From Coniella vitis (Eukaryota > Ascomycota > Sordariomycetes > Diaporthales > Schizoparmaceae): 64,000 nt of DNA. The stretch is from contig WUJK01000002.1 of assembly GCA_011317545.1 (NCBI GenBank), positions 1,178,001-1,242,000 on the forward strand, read 5' to 3'. This document shows positions 12,218-24,957 of this stretch, one piece after another; position 1 is the first letter of the stretch, and each line of letters opens with the position of its first letter. The notes under the pieces are model-generated. The model ran no database searches and was not told the origin of the DNA. It saw nothing but the letters and a program-made list of their open reading frames with translations. The position numbers were made by a program, and so were the translations under genes.

Positions 12218-13532
12218 ATGAACTCCTCGGATCCCCGCCATTTCTTTGAGTCCGAGTGAGTACCGCCAACATCTGCCGGGGATGCCCACCGATTAATCAG
12301 CTATACTCGACAGTGCGGCCCAGAGCAACAGGGAGAGACGCGAAGCAAAGTCCAAGAACAAGCATGGCAAGCCGGTCGCGCTCAAGTCAAAGATAGCTGC
12401 TGCTGCTCTAGACCCCAACTCGCCTTTTGATACGGTCTTTGTCGCTGAATCTGCGGGTTCCGTAAGACGGATCAATGTTGATGTGCGTCTGAACACCTCA
12501 AGTCGAGCCTCTTGCCATCCACTGCTCTCTTGCTAACCTAAATAACAGACCGAGGACACGACCCACGTGTACCGTGGGCCAAGTGCTCCTGTAACCTGTG
12601 TTGCCGTTGGCGGTCCCCACAACAGCATTGTTTTCGCCGGTTCATGGGATAAGCACATCTGGTCTTGGAATGTTGAGACGCGGCAACCTGCAATCAAGTA
12701 TACTGGTCACTCAGACTTTGTCAAAGCCGTCGTATGCGCCAAGCTCGGCGGTAAACATGTCTTGATCAGCGGAGGTGCCGACAAGAAGATCTTGGTCTGG
12801 GATATTACGACTGGTGCACGCCTGCACACAATCAACGACTCAGTTGTGAACATGCTTGCCGTGCAGTCTCTTGCCATTGACCCGGTATTGAGCTCGGATG
12901 AGCAGCTCTGTGTTGTCAGTGGTGGAAGTGACCCACACATTCGAAGATGGATTATCCGGTTGGATGGTTGGCAGCAACTTGTAGACGCGGCGCCAGCAGC
13001 ACCAAACATTGAAAGGAGAATGCTCTCCGTCCATGACACCGGCGTTTACAAGGTCTTGTTCGAGCTTTCTGGTGAAGAAGTCGATTTGTGGACCGCTAGC
13101 GCGGACGGAACCGCCAAATGCCTTTCTCGCGGCAAAGCTTTTACTACGGAGGATAGCCTGGAGCATGGCGAACATGTCCGCGCTGTGGCAGTGGCCGATC
13201 AATGGGTCATTACTGCAGGACGAGACGAGGATTTGAAAGTCTGGGACCGAGCGTCTGGATCATGCTATTGTGCTTTGGAAGGCCACTATGACGAAGTAAC
13301 TGATTTGGTCATCCTCACAAGCGACAAAGGCCACGACGCGAGGCTAGTCAGCGTTGGCATTGATGGCACCGTTCGCACCTGGCCTTTGGACAGGGTGGGA
13401 CTTGACGCTGCTGTTGAAGAACAGAGTAAGTCACAACGCACCGAGCTTGAAGGCCAAGAAACCAATACACAGTCCGCCAGCGCATTGACTGCCGAAGAGG
13501 AAGCCGAACTTGCAGAGTTGATGGACGATTAA
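12218..13532 (+). CDS. WD40-repeat protein
   Basis: Three exons: 12218-12255, 12314-12482 and 12549-13532, with introns of 58 and 66 bp, giving 396 residues. The first intron (GTGAGT...CAG) joins HFFES to DAAQSNRERRE in the only phase that avoids stops. At least six WD repeats are visible: SWDKHIWSWNV, GGADKKILVWDI, GGSDPHIRRWII, SADGTAKCL, GRDEDLKVWDR and GIDGTVRTWPL. A basic N-terminal stretch precedes them and an acidic tail (EEEAELAELMDD) ends the protein. A propeller of this size is usually a scaffold in a larger complex. I do not recognise a specific orthologue, and the partner is unknown. An in-frame TAA at 12212 supports the chosen ATG. It shares a 628-bp divergent promoter with ctf4. 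Confidence 0.82.
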
Positions 13533-16161
13533 TGTGCGATAAGCACTTCCAGAAAGTCATCGTGTCGACTATCAAGAGTCAGCAGCCTCGAGTTACTGTG
13601 AAGAAAAAAGAAAAAAAAGAAGAAGAAAAAGACCCTCCACTGTCGTGAACCAAAGTTGCCTTGCTGCCTGTCATGCGGCCCCCGTCGCTATGGAGACAGA
13701 GTCTCGCCACAAAACTCACCGAGGGCTGCAGCTGGACCATTGCACGATCGCTGCTACTATCAGACAATCATCGTACATTCAAAGTCCCCCGAGATTGGTC
13801 TTGGCTCCTACCGCCGTGATTATCAGGCTAAAGGATTGGATCGGTCTGCCTAATAATGGGTTTTCTGCGGTATTGGTTGCTGATGGTTGCTGGTTTATGA
13901 TTTCTCGCCCGGCCCAGAATCATATACTACATCGTGCGCCTAGGTCAGCCCCTACGAAGACGACAGCTATGATTCGTGGATGAAACATCCAGCCATTTTT
14001 AGAGACAATGCATCCATGCGCGTAACAACAAACCAGCGCAAATGGACGACAACCACCATTCAGTGTCATCCTTGAAAGGGCCAGGGTTCCCATGCCCTCC
14101 CCGAAGGCGGCGCAGGGCACTATGGCAGAGCTGCTTCTGACGGCATGAGCGGGCGTGAGAAAGTGCCCTGGCTCGTGTACAGGGGTCATGCAGATGGCCG
14201 GATCCTACAACAAGATGTGTGTTTCAGTAAACAGTCGGCACGAGATTCCCGATGATTCACAGCTCAACAGAAGCAAACAAAAACAACAACACATCATGCA
14301 CATTGAAACAGCCTCCGATGGGGTTGAGTAACAATCAACTTTTCGTGGTCTTATTGCAAAATGGACATCAGCTTGCAGACTCTTAAGGCTATCAGCAAGC
14401 CTGCAGCTGCGTTGCATGGGTCTATCATCACAAGTTTCAGCCCATGCGTTGGCAGGCAGCCAGGTAGACAGACGGAGCCGCATCGGCGGGTATTGTGGCT
14501 TGTCCGCCATGCTTCTTGCATGGTGTCGAATCTACGGCTTAGGAATACCGCCACGCGTGATTGGATGTGAACAAGCAAATTGGCAGATGTCAAGGCGATA
14601 TCAATTGTTCGCCACTAGCATCTTCCTTCAGCCTTCGGGTTGCCATGTTGTGTCATTGGTCCACCACACTGCACCCGATTACGGCTCGGTGCATCCTAAG
14701 GACCATAGGTTTCTAGGTGCTACACAGCTTGCTCTCGGCCTCTGTTCTCTGTGATGAGATCTTGCTCAGGTGCTCACGAGCTTCGAACAGAGTGAATCTG
14801 AGAAGTCTTATCACCTACATACTCTATGACACGCACCCTTTCGGCATTCGTTGCTCTGTATTCGAAATAGAGCTTAACACATTGTCCTACAGCAAGCGCC
14901 TAGTTGGTAGCATCACATTAGCTGTGGAGTGCATCAAAAGAAGTTCAAGAGCTAATGTGATGCTTGAGGATACCGCGCCGCCCGTTGTACATAGTATTAT
15001 GTATCGGGACGGGGCGTGGGTGTCCATGCGTGTGCACAATACATAGTTTGCGTCGCTACGAACAGCAGCATACTATGTAGACTTAGCATAGTACACGCAG
15101 GTACGTTGTTTGTTCGGGGATTGCGACCAAAATGCAAGTGAACATGCTGCGCGACACCAATCACGCAGAAGGAGATACCCCTGTCCTACTCTGGATCCAA
15201 GCGCCAGGATAGATGCGCGACATCCGCAGGCCAAGTGCTGTTTCTTAATATATCCAGTCGCATACACGGCGCCGAATTTTAAGGGTCGGGGCCCCTAAGA
15301 TCAACGCAGAACGCTCGGATGGAAGGTCGAAGCACCTGCGCAGCACAGACGCTTGGACAATGTAACAGATTGTGTTCATTAGCTTTGCAAACCTTGGGCA
15401 GACATGAGAGAGGATGCGAATAAGACAATGTTGGGTGTTGTTGCGAGTTGTGTGGTAGTCGCCCGCTTGATAAACGACTTGGGCTTCAGGCTGGCAGCAT
15501 TGTCCGCGCCTCTGCATCCGCCTTGTGGCGCATACGGAAATCAGGCTGAACAAAGGTGCAGCCACTAATTCTCATGTCTCCGTCGGCCTTACTGTCGCTA
15601 TCCGGGACACATTCAGATTCAAAGCTTGAAGAGACGAAAAGGAACTGAGGTGAGCTGGACGAGAAGCCGGACGACAAGCACGGCTGCTATTTTCGTCTAT
15701 CTTTTTTTTCTTTCTCTTTTCTTTTTTCCGATTTCTGCTCATTGTTCCACATGCTGTTAATTCCGGGGTCAGCAAAGAAAGCATAAAAATTAGGCGTCTT
15801 GTTGCTTTTCCCTCGACTTCAGCTTGGGAATCCGCCGCTGCAAATAACTCGGCGCACCGTCTTATTATCTCCTTATTGTACTTATCTAGTCTCATCAAAA
15901 CCTGCCTCCGCCCGCCTCCGCCCTTTCCTACAAAACAGAGTGTGCGCTGTCGAATTTCACGCGTGAGACTGCACAAATGCGCTTTTGCCTGATGCGAAAG
16001 AGTTGTTGTCCCAGCACGCAACAGCAACACCAAGTGAGAAAACAACATACCAGGAGCTTACTGACACCACCTTTGCTTTGGACACCACGCCGCTGCCTTG
16101 TCACAAGAGGACTTAGCACACGCACTTGGACAAGTATCTCCGACTTCAAACTGCAGCAGTA
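13533..16161. other. Gene-free spacer
   Basis: 2.6 kb. It holds an A/G-rich tract at 13600-13630, T/C-rich tracts at 15690-15730, and copies of the CATAGTA motif near 14987, 15041 and 15071. Its right end must carry the leader of the gene at 16162. No convincing coding frame was found on either strand. Confidence 0.5.
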
Positions 16162-19100
16162 ATGGAGACCGCAGTCCGACACCACGGAGGGCTCGTGGCT
16201 TTCGAAGGCCCAGCTGATGTTGTGTCAACGCAGCTACGGCTCCTGCCCCTGAGTTCTCAAATTTTGATTCTGCCGAGCGTGCAGCACTACATCACAGAAG
16301 ATATCGATAGGGATGACCGCTTCAGTGCTCAATCGTACATCAAAGCCGTCCATGAGGCATCCTTGTCTCGATACAACGCTGCTCTGCACTTCCTCAACGA
16401 GACTAATGATATCAACAAAAAGTTGGTGTTTCTTCACGGTGGGACTGCTGGTGCGGTATCACACTGCATCTCTGTCATCAACGAACGACAAACTTCTGGG
16501 GATGTTCTAATGGCGGAATCAATCTTCAGAGATATTGTGAAGCAGGGCACACGAGGTTTCGATCAAGAAGAAATCAACTTACAAGAAGAAATATGGGAAT
16601 TGTATGCCAGCGAACGTGACAGGGAAGAATCATTGCGCGAGGAGGACGACGAGGATCCCATCATCAAGGCAATGCGAGCCGCAGATGCCCTTTACCACGA
16701 AACCGATTCCTTACAGCCAGCCGAATGCTACATGAGAACACGACCAAGGAGCCTGAGCTTGCCTCTACTTGAATTCGGAGAGTCATCTCCTTTCTTTGTC
16801 TTTAGTTCGCCGCCCAACGACTTAGACGAGTCTCTCTTTGAGATGGACGGGGAGGAGGGCATCAGCAAGGCCAAAGATGGTATCCCGAGTAAGCCGCTGC
16901 AACGCACGGGAAATGGGCGGCGTATTATTACGACTCGAAAAGTATATGTTCCCGACCAGCTAGAAAATACGGGCAAAAAACGCAACAATGCGCACAACGT
17001 GGAGAAGGGATCGACTGCGCAAGCGCTTTCGCCAACAACTGCAATCTTCCCGTCGCCTCCTGCCACTCCTGAAGGTGTGGTCTATGGAGAAGCGCGGCTT
17101 GTACAAATGCAGGCTTCAAAGCTGCATCGATTACAGAGGAGAACAAAGTCACTAGATGACATGGACTTGGCTCAAGCACGCAGCCGAAGGGTCACGCTAG
17201 AGTTGACAGCCCAAAAGCACGCCTCTCCGATGGACAGTGCTGAGGGAAAGAGTCGGCATTGGTCGATCATTGAGGATCCTTATTCGAGTAACAACCTCCT
17301 TCATCGACCTGATGCCCGGTTTGTCAAGGCGCAGAAGACAACCATCCGAAAGCAACCCACCTTTCCGGTTGGTGCTCAACAACATAGCAAAAGCACACAT
17401 GCCACCCATGAGACGGATGTTTTGGATTTTGACAAGTACGACATGGCTCGGACCCAAGAACTCTGGCATCCGGTGTTGCCACTCTTTGAGGACCTTGTCA
17501 TCCACTTTACCAGCGACACATCAGACCATGTGCTTGGATCTGTTGTGGGCCTGTTCAGAGATGGACTTTATCCAATGACTGTCGCACAGGTAGCTTCTTG
17601 CGAAATCGAAGAACGCGACGTATATTCGCCATCACCCAATGTGATGGATCTGATCGGTCAGGACTATCTCCATGGGATGTCACCAGAGCTGTCTCCGGTG
17701 GCTGAAGTTCCTTCATCTGATGAAGCCTCCGACTACGGGTCATCTGCATTTGACGACAAGCAGATGGGAGCCTCAAACCTGGCTGATCTTTCGACTGATT
17801 TGCCATCACCTCTGGTTCTTGTCAAGCCCCCGATACCATCTCATGACCCATCTCCCAACACTCGACAACAACCTCGTACAATATTCCGCGATCTTGCAAT
17901 AAGTAGTCGCTCAAATGCTGTAGCGATCCAGAATGAGCTGCGCAAGGCCTTGAGTATCTATTTTCCATTTCGACGAGACAATTCATTCCATCTGTACAGC
18001 CTGCCTTCGCTGTACGACATCGACCGACGATGGAAACCAATGTTCAGCGAAGTGGAGGCTCGAGGGTCGAGTCTGAGTCGGAAGACTGCGGACTGCATTC
18101 TGGCGATCGGGTGCCAGAATGGTGTCAAGTCGGAGTTATTCTTAGCCCTCACAGGACAGATTGAGAAGCTTGGTTACAAATCAAACGGGACATCGAGGAG
18201 TGGGCGGCTGGACATCAGGCAAGGCACCTCTGCACACCGAATTGGACGCGGAATTACTGCTAACCATTATCGTGAAGATACCTGATACTCAATGCCATGC
18301 AGTCTATTTCGACCCAATGCCTCACGGGTCATACGCCTCATGATCTTTCGGGCGACCCGCATCTCCTCGCTTGTCTTGTTGTCCCTCAAGTAGAGACATA
18401 CCTAGCAGCCAATACTATGACTCGGTTCTTGCTCCTCGAATACCCAGCCGAATACCTCCCTATCATTCTTGCGCTGCAGAAAATCATTGGTTCAGAGATG
18501 TTCAAAATTGCTGGGATCGTCGACTCCGAAGACTTATCGCAAGCAGCTTCAGACCTACCTCCGCCAACATCTCCAATTAGTACCCACAACCTCCCGACCC
18601 TCTCTTTGTCCAATTCCCAACCCTCAACACCGCTTCTGGAAAGGAAATCGTTTTCGGAATATCGAACGCCCAATAACAGTAGTTTCCTACCATCCCACAA
18701 AAGCCGCCAGTCCTTTTCTCGCGCAGATCACCTCCTCCCTTCATCAGCAACGGAAGCAGAAATCGCAACCTTTATCTCAGCCATTCTCAAGGCTCTCATC
18801 GATATTGACGCATCCTATAGGCCCGACACGATACGCGGTCGACCAACACGACCCCGTGGGGCCTCCAAGCCACTACCGACCTCCGGAAGTAAAGTCGCAG
18901 GGAGTGCACCTGTTTCCCCACCACTCTCGCCCAATGCCAACGGCGACGATCTTGATTCGTCTGGCGATCCTTGCACACGAGCTGCTCATCACCATGGGCT
19001 CATCCCGCCGCCGATTCCCTCACGAGACAACTCACCCTCACGCATTAGCGCCCATTCAGCCCGTAGCCGCTCGGGGCGTCAGAGCAGGTCACGCTCGGGC

Positions 19101-19340
19101 CAGCGGTCGCTGGCTGACCGCCGCCGCCGCAGCGGCGATGATGGACGAAGCATTTATACTACGAGTGTAACAGGTGTGCGTTCGGGGAAGCCTACGGTCT
19201 CTGAAGAGTTCACGGACGTGGTTGAAGACGACTTTTATGACGATGAAGATGAACGACGACTTATGCCTATGTATATGCGTACCGGCGAACGGCGCAAGGG
19301 GAATACACGCAAAGCGCTCAAATTCTTGGGTCTGACATAG
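16162..19340 (+). CDS. Conserved filamentous-ascomycete protein (gastric-mucin-like annotation class), function unknown
   Basis: Two exons, 16162-18218 and 18278-19340, give 1039 residues when joined by a 59-bp GC-AG intron (see separate entry). The first ATG in frame is METAVRHHGG at 16162. Residues 1-160 and 430-690 look folded (LSSQILILPSVQHYI, ELWHPVLPLFEDLVIHF, CILAIGCQNGVKSELFLALTGQ). They are separated by a disordered Ser/Pro/Thr-rich segment. After the intron the chain continues YLILNAMQSIS, then LVVPQVETYLAANTMTRFLLLEYP. The C-terminus has an RS-rich stretch (SRSGRQSRSRSGQRSL) and an acidic block before MPMYMRTGERRKGNTRKALKFLGLT. No signal peptide or membrane segment is seen. Long proteins of this layout are common in filamentous ascomycetes, sometimes under the name gastric mucin-like; I know of no established function. 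Confidence 0.75.
18219..18277 (+). other. GC-AG intron
   Basis: The donor reads AG|GCAAGG and the acceptor GTGAAG|A. A GCTAACC branch-like site lies about 20 bp before the acceptor. AG plus A restores an Arg codon (LDI-R-YLILNA), and splicing removes the TGA at 18283 that ends the first frame and the TGA at 18273 that blocks the second. No GT donor nearby gives an open frame. Confidence 0.8.
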
Positions 19341-20985
19341 AGAAGCGGGTAGGACGAAAGTGAACGACTGAGCGGACCGTCATGTTCTCTCTCAAATAGG
19401 TTCTTGTGACTGTAGGTACGTTATTGCGCATATGTGTTCTCGTATTGGGTGATTCTTGTATTTTTCGGTATGACTCGATGTGGAGTTAACCTGTTCCGCA
19501 TTGACTTTGTTTGCTTGACATCTTGTTATTTTTTCATCGTACAATCTGCTGAAGTTCTGTGTGTCTCGTCCTATGACCTGTTATGGCAAAAACTGAATCA
19601 GATCTAATTAACTAAACCATCATCACCAAAGTGAATCTCATAATCTCTTTTGATCTCTACTTCTGTCTCTGTCTTGGTTTATCAAGAACAGTGTTTTTTT
19701 TTTTTTTTTTTTGGTTTTTTTTTACCTAAGAGTGAAATGAAGTTAGATGCTCATGTCAAAAGCGACCCCAAAAGTCAAAGTAATTTCCACCTAGGTAGAT
19801 AAGTAGTCGTTTATTCCCTTTATAACTCTAGGAACTTTTAAGGAAGGCGGAAAGTGGAAGCACAGGCTCAGACACAAAACCGAAATATGTGTTCTAAGGG
19901 CAAGCCACCACGTCTTCTCAATCTGATGCAGTGAAACTTAACCCACGTCTCAGCGAGTAGATCTATTGGGGTGCAAGCTCTATCCATTCATTGCAACAAA
20001 ACAAAAATACAAAGTGCGAAACACAATGAGCTTTATGCAAGGAGCTGTGTTTTGATATGTTTGCTGCCATAATATACCATTACGCATTCACTTCGTGGGT
20101 TTGTTATCCGGCCAGACTACAGGCGGTGACGTCGGTATCAGGCACGATTAACGTTAGCAGCAGCAGCAGCAGCAGCACGATCGTTGGAAAAAGCGCCGGT
20201 GAATCATCTACGAGAACATCATAACAAGGTGTCAGAATGTGTCTGAAGTGGCAAAGCACGTTGTTGAGTCTTGTCTACCTACGTTCCCCCAAGCCTCGAT
20301 TAAACAACGCCACAACACAAAACCCGAAAAGCCGCATTTCCACCAAAAGCTCATAAATCAGAGAAGCGGGGTGCAAGAACCATACAATAGTGAAGGGAAT
20401 GGGAAGGGGAAAAGTAAGATCACCAAGGCAAATCAGAACAGGAAAACTCCAAGCAGTGTGTGGTATTATGTGGTCGTGATGGGTTCGCCACGGAATGGAT
20501 GGAACCAACGAACAATACGGAAAAGCAAGCAGTAGATGAATGCCCAAGCCGTGTGTGCCAAATAGTTCGTCCATCTCTCCTCATGACAGCCGACCCAACT
20601 TCAGTTCGCCTTTGGGGGGGGAGCGTGGATGGGGGCAACTAGTGCTTTAGAAGATGCTTGGCCCACTGTGACAATTCTTGCCGCATCCGAGAGCCCCTTT
20701 CCTCCGTCTACTTATTCTGGAAAAGTAGAAGATCCATCCAAAGCCCACAAGCTACTTCGGTCTATGCGCAGCAAGAAGAACACGCAAGAGAGTAAAACAA
20801 CATCCCATAAATCGCAAAATCCGGGAGACCACCAACGAGCTACCCCTTATCCTGTGCGTGCGTCACTCATATCCCACCAAATTCGTGACGGGTCGTGAGT
20901 AGTAGTATGGCCTCTTGAGTCGTCACCGAGGTGGTTGGTACTTGTACAAAAGTTCGAGGCGGGTAGTGTATTGCAATCATGCGTT
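19341..20985. other. Convergent spacer
   Basis: It holds the 3' ends of the 16162 gene and of ypt1. Contents are a 19-base T run (19694-19712) followed by a second T run to about 19723, six CAG units at 20158-20175, and otherwise unremarkable sequence. The longest frame, about 98 codons at 20239, has no recognisable content. Confidence 0.55.
20158..20175. repeat. (CAG)6 microsatellite
   Basis: Six perfect CAG units in non-coding sequence downstream of ypt1. Confidence 0.85.
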
Positions 20986-22079
20986 TTAGCAGCAGCCGTT
21001 GCTGGATCCCGATGAGACCCCGTGGCCCTGGCCAACTTGAACAGAAGGCTTGGTGTTGTTGGTGGCTGCGGTGCCCATGCGCTCCTTGATCTGGCGAGCC
21101 ATGGTCAGGAAGGCTTGCTCGACGTTGCTGGCGTTCTTGGCCGACGTCTCGAGGAACGGGATGCCCAGGCTGTCGGCGAACTCCTATGCGATTGTATGCG
21201 GTTAGTCAAAAGTGGGTCTGATGGCAGATGCGTGCCAGTGCAGCATGTGATGAGGAGAGATGTTCAGGTGCTTGACTGCACATCAAGACTACTAGAGGAA
21301 GTGTGGGAGAGAGGGGGGAGTGGGACGGTCCACACCTTTGCAACAGTGTAGTCGACGACCTTCTTATCAGCCATATCGCTCTTGTTTCCAACAAGCAGCT
21401 TGTTAACGCCCTCGGTGGCGTATCTGTCAATCTCCTGCAGCCACTGCTTTACGTTGTTGAACGAGTCCATATCAGTGACATCGTAGACGACGCAGATGCC
21501 GTGAGCGCCGCGATAGTAGGAAGAGGTGATGGTTCGGAAGCGTTCCTGGCCGGCGGTGTCCCACTGTGGAATGGATTGTAGCCTGTCAGCATCCGCGCCG
21601 CTTTCTTCGACTGTGGCATGAATGTAGTCTAGATCTCAGGGGAGCCTCACAATCTGCAGCTTGACTGTCTTGCCATCGAGCTCAATCGTCCTGATCTTCT
21701 GTTGTGGTTGTCAGAGTCGACTCTAATCATCCAGCTGCGGTCCAGAGGGCACGCACAAAGTCCACACCAATTGTGGAAATATAGGACTCGGTGTATGTGT
21801 CGTCGGCGAATCGCAGGAGCAAGCAAGACTTTCCAACACCGGAGTCACCGATGAGGAGCAGCTTGAAGAGGTAGTCGTATCTAGCTGGGCGTCAATATCA
21901 TGTGATCGATTGGAATGGGTACTCGATGAAGGGGAGCAGTTGCGCGAGTGTATGGGGGACGGTTTGAGGCTGGAAAAAGGCGGACTCTGCAAGTTGGTCA
22001 GTATGGCTTGAGGTTGTCGAGAGACGGCGGGTTGAGACAAGAGGGGCACTGTGGTTGCCACGTACTACTCTGGGTTCAT
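20986..22079 (-). CDS. ypt1: Rab GTPase Ypt1 (Rab1 family)
   Basis: Five exons on the minus strand: 22079-22069, 21880-21757, 21698-21651, 21563-21336 and 21183-20986, with introns of 188, 58, 87 and 152 bp. The product is 202 residues, the usual Ypt1 length. All G motifs are intact: GDSGVGKS (P-loop), TIGVDF (switch I), [11 protein letters not shown] (switch II), NKSD and ETSAKN. The C-terminal double Cys (SNGCC) is the geranylgeranylation site. Ypt1 controls ER-to-Golgi traffic and autophagy initiation. The first exon encodes only MNP plus two bases of the fourth codon, and the large first intron sits directly behind the start codon, a common arrangement for fungal Rab genes. It is convergent with the gene at 16162. 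Confidence 0.96.
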
Positions 22080-22282
22080 CTTGGCGGTTAGAGCGTTGTC
22101 TGTATGGGGAAATGCGATCAAGGCAGGGCACTGGGATGGTTGGCAGTGCAGCGGAAGAGCGAGGGCGAGGACAGCAGTCGTGGTTGATGGACAGAATGGA
22201 TGGACGTGAAGTTGAGGCGTGGAGGAGGGCCGAAGTAAAGTGTTAGGCAACGTCAGTCAGATGGGCGGTTGGCAGTAGCATT

Positions 22283-22310
22283 GGCAGTGGCAGTGGCAGT
22301 GGCAGTGGCA
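22283..22310. repeat. (GGCAGT)n tandem repeat
   Basis: Four perfect GGCAGT units and a partial fifth, about 200 bp upstream of the ypt1 start codon, with a further isolated unit at 22271. Confidence 0.85.
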
Positions 22311-23343
22311 GCCAGTCCCTTTGGGCGGGTCAGTAGGGAGAGCGGGCCCAAAGAGGCACAGATAGCCAACCAAGCCAAGTCAGCACCCCCAAATGGCGGC
22401 AGGGATGTCTGACTGGCATCACGTGACCTGATCCGGTGCAAGAGAAGCCTTGAAGCAAAGTAGGCCAGCCTTGGGACAAACAAGACACTTGACAGAACCC
22501 TGTTCTTCGTTGCTCATTCCTATATACTATGTAAGTGTTTCATCCCGTTTGTGCTGACTGTTTATTCCGTGGTATGGATCGCTTGCTGGTTGACTTGTAA
22601 TGCTGTTTGTAGCGTGCATATCTCGCTTCGCTGGGTAAGAGGACCACCAATAAGTCTTGGTAATGCTCCAGTCATTCCACTCGATATATGGGGTCTACTA
22701 ATACAGCTGACAGGCCAGTGAGTCCCAACGGTAATTTCATGACCGTCACAGGTGGACAAGTAGCTGCACAGATGCTGTCATGGAGGACCAGAGTGGAGCC
22801 AAAGCAGTCACACCTACTATGTACATAGCATTAGGTAGTCTTCCCACGTGGTCTGCTGATTTCCCGCCCCTCCAGAAATGGCAAGTGTTGCATCTGCAAC
22901 TCTCAGACTGGGGAATATGGGATTAATGAGTACAGGTGTTGCTTTATCAGATCTGCCTGGAAACTTAAGCCTGTATACAGCTTCCAGAGTGTGGCATGGC
23001 AGACAAGCCTATGGAGTATCACAGTACATTGTCTGTGGGTGTTTGTAGCTCGAATCGATTGTCAGCTTGAACAGAATCAAAGCCACAAACAATTACAGTT
23101 TCCAGTGCGAAAAACCAGTTCGTTGTCCTCCGCGTGAGCCGCGTATAAAGAGCAGTGTAGCCTCAATGCTGCATTATTGACCTGTGAGGAGATCTGCTCC
23201 TTCAATATGCTCTATCCATCCCCTGTAAAGAATTGAAATCCATATCGTCCATATCTATTGATGATGGCAAGTACCTGCCCTGATTATCATGGAGAAGAAG
23301 TTACAGCACCCAAAATGGGTTTCAAAGTCTGGTATTCAGTGAC

Positions 23344-23359
23344 TACTATGTACATAGTA
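23344..23359. repeat. Perfect 16-bp palindrome TACTATGTACATAGTA
   Basis: This is the clearest full-length copy of the palindrome family that recurs across spacers of this window. It lies about 300 bp upstream of the gene at 23665. Confidence 0.85.
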
Positions 23360-23664
23360 AGTACATAATACGCAACTGGCACATGTGGGGAATGCGGGGA
23401 GGTACAGGGGGCCCTGGTCCGCTTGATGGCCTTGTACTGTGGAGCTCTGTATATCAGCGGCCTTCAACTGGATGGTTCCATCAAAAACATCTCGAACCTT
23501 GCATCATCACCTGAGAATCTTCCTTTTCGACAGACACCCCATTCCATGCTACATATCCATCTTGCACACATTGCTCCCTTCTGCTAACCAACCAGTCTGT
23601 TATATAAACAATACTTCCCCCCCTCTTTCTATCTGTCCATTGATGTAGCGTTTCCTGGATCCAA

Positions 23665-24622
23665 ATGACCGCTTCCTGCCGAGTTCCACGGATCTCGCTA
23701 TCCTCCGCGTCGTCCAGCAATGTCGTGAGCTCTTTGCCTCGCCCTGGGCTACTACGGTCCTTTCTCACACAGGCGACGAGGACGATACCAACTGTCCAGT
23801 CCGGCGTAGCACCGATACCAAAATCCTCAAAATCTGTCACAACCCTACAAGAAACTCCCTCCCGCTATCTTCCAGAAGCATGGTTCAACCCGACCTTTCC
23901 GTATAGCAATCCAGGTGGAGACAAGCCCCCGGACGAACGCAAGGTGAAGCTGGGCAAGAGTAGGTCGCATTGTCGTGCTGTCTCTGTCTTTCCATGGAGA
24001 TTGCTCAGCTAACGCACCGTCCTACCATACAGCACTGCGAGTCCTCCAAGAGCGCCTCCCAACCCTCCTCCAATCGCCGCTTCCCCACGATATCCTCGCG
24101 CCCAATATCAGTCTGCATCTCTTCCCGTCGACACATCCCCACCTACCGACCGTCTCCGGCCGGGTCGCCTACATTGCCGCCTTGTGGACATCGCCGCTAG
24201 CCTGGAATCACTTTCCGATAATAGGCGACGTCAAGCTCGAGATTCTCTCGGAGCGCATGGTCAAGGAGCAAGGAAAGCGCACCGGTTCGGCCGCGGAGCA
24301 GCTTGTAGTGCGGTGGCGGACGACAGGCACCTCGCGCATTGGGTGGAGACTGCCGTTCAGAGAGCTATTTCAGGCGAGTGAGGAGCACACGGCCAAGAGC
24401 TTTACAGGTTTGTTCATCTTCGAATTCGACAACGAAGGACGGATCCTCAGCCACACCATTGAGCATGTGCAGTCGGGCGGCGAGTGGGAGAACGGAGTAG
24501 GAGCCAAGTTCGTCGGGCTGACGGACTGGTTGCTCGGAGGGATGAGAGGCGGAAGCCGCGAAGGGTGCCCAGCCTTTGAAATACATGAAGCGCGGCGGGA
24601 CAACATTCGACGGCGAAGATGA
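23665..24622 (+). CDS. Conserved fungal protein with an NTF2-like-looking C-terminal domain
   Basis: Two exons, 23665-23959 and 24033-24622, are joined by a 73-bp GT-AG intron that restores a Thr codon (LGK-T-LRVLQERL). A CAGCTAACG branch-like site is present, and the product is 294 residues. The N-terminal 40 residues are rich in Arg, Ser and Ala with almost no acidic residues, as in a mitochondrial presequence. The second exon has the strand pattern ISLHLFPS, TVSGRVAYIAALW, LVVRWRTTG, FTGLFIFEFDNEGRILSHTIEH. This resembles the small NTF2-like domain found in uncharacterised organellar proteins (DUF2358-like); that family placement is my inference. No catalytic residues can be assigned. It converges on the 2EXR gene. 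Confidence 0.75.
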
Positions 24623-24957
24623 AGTTATTGGATTTCTTGCGCCAGAGTTATGGCAAAAACGAAAGGAAAGGAAAGGAAAGGAAAGGAAAGGGAAAAATTG
24701 TGTAAGTTAAGAGACGTTCAACAAGCGAGCGGGCGGTCATCTTGAGGCTTGATTGATGTGTTTGAGATTTAAATCGCCATGTGACGATGATTAGCGAGCA
24801 ACACCACTCAGACCTTCTGTACTACTATACTGAGCTATTTGTCCAAACCTAACTAGTCTTCACTGACAGGACAGACCGATGTCTATAAATCACTTGCTCA
24901 CCGGATCCTCCCAGCCTGCATCGCATATCAGCTTTATCCTCGACCATGTCCACCTAT
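24623..24957. other. Convergent spacer with AAAGG repeat
   Basis: 335 bp between the stop codons of two convergent genes. A run of six GAAAG units occupies 24661-24690. Nothing else was recognised. Confidence 0.7.
24661..24690. repeat. (GAAAG)6 microsatellite
   Basis: Six perfect 5-bp units in the 3' flank of the gene at 23665. Confidence 0.9.

Larger units (their letters stand above)
22080..23664. other. Spacer with ypt1 promoter
   Basis: 1.6 kb between two divergent gene starts. It holds a 6-bp tandem repeat at 22283-22310, TACTATGTACATAG at 22815-22828 and a perfect 16-bp palindrome at 23344-23359. Frames here are short and unremarkable. Confidence 0.55.

Noticed and set aside
20158..20175. 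CAG repeat as part of a poly-Gln or poly-Ser coding exon
   Set aside because: No surrounding frame continues into a plausible protein, and the position fits the 3' region of two convergent genes.
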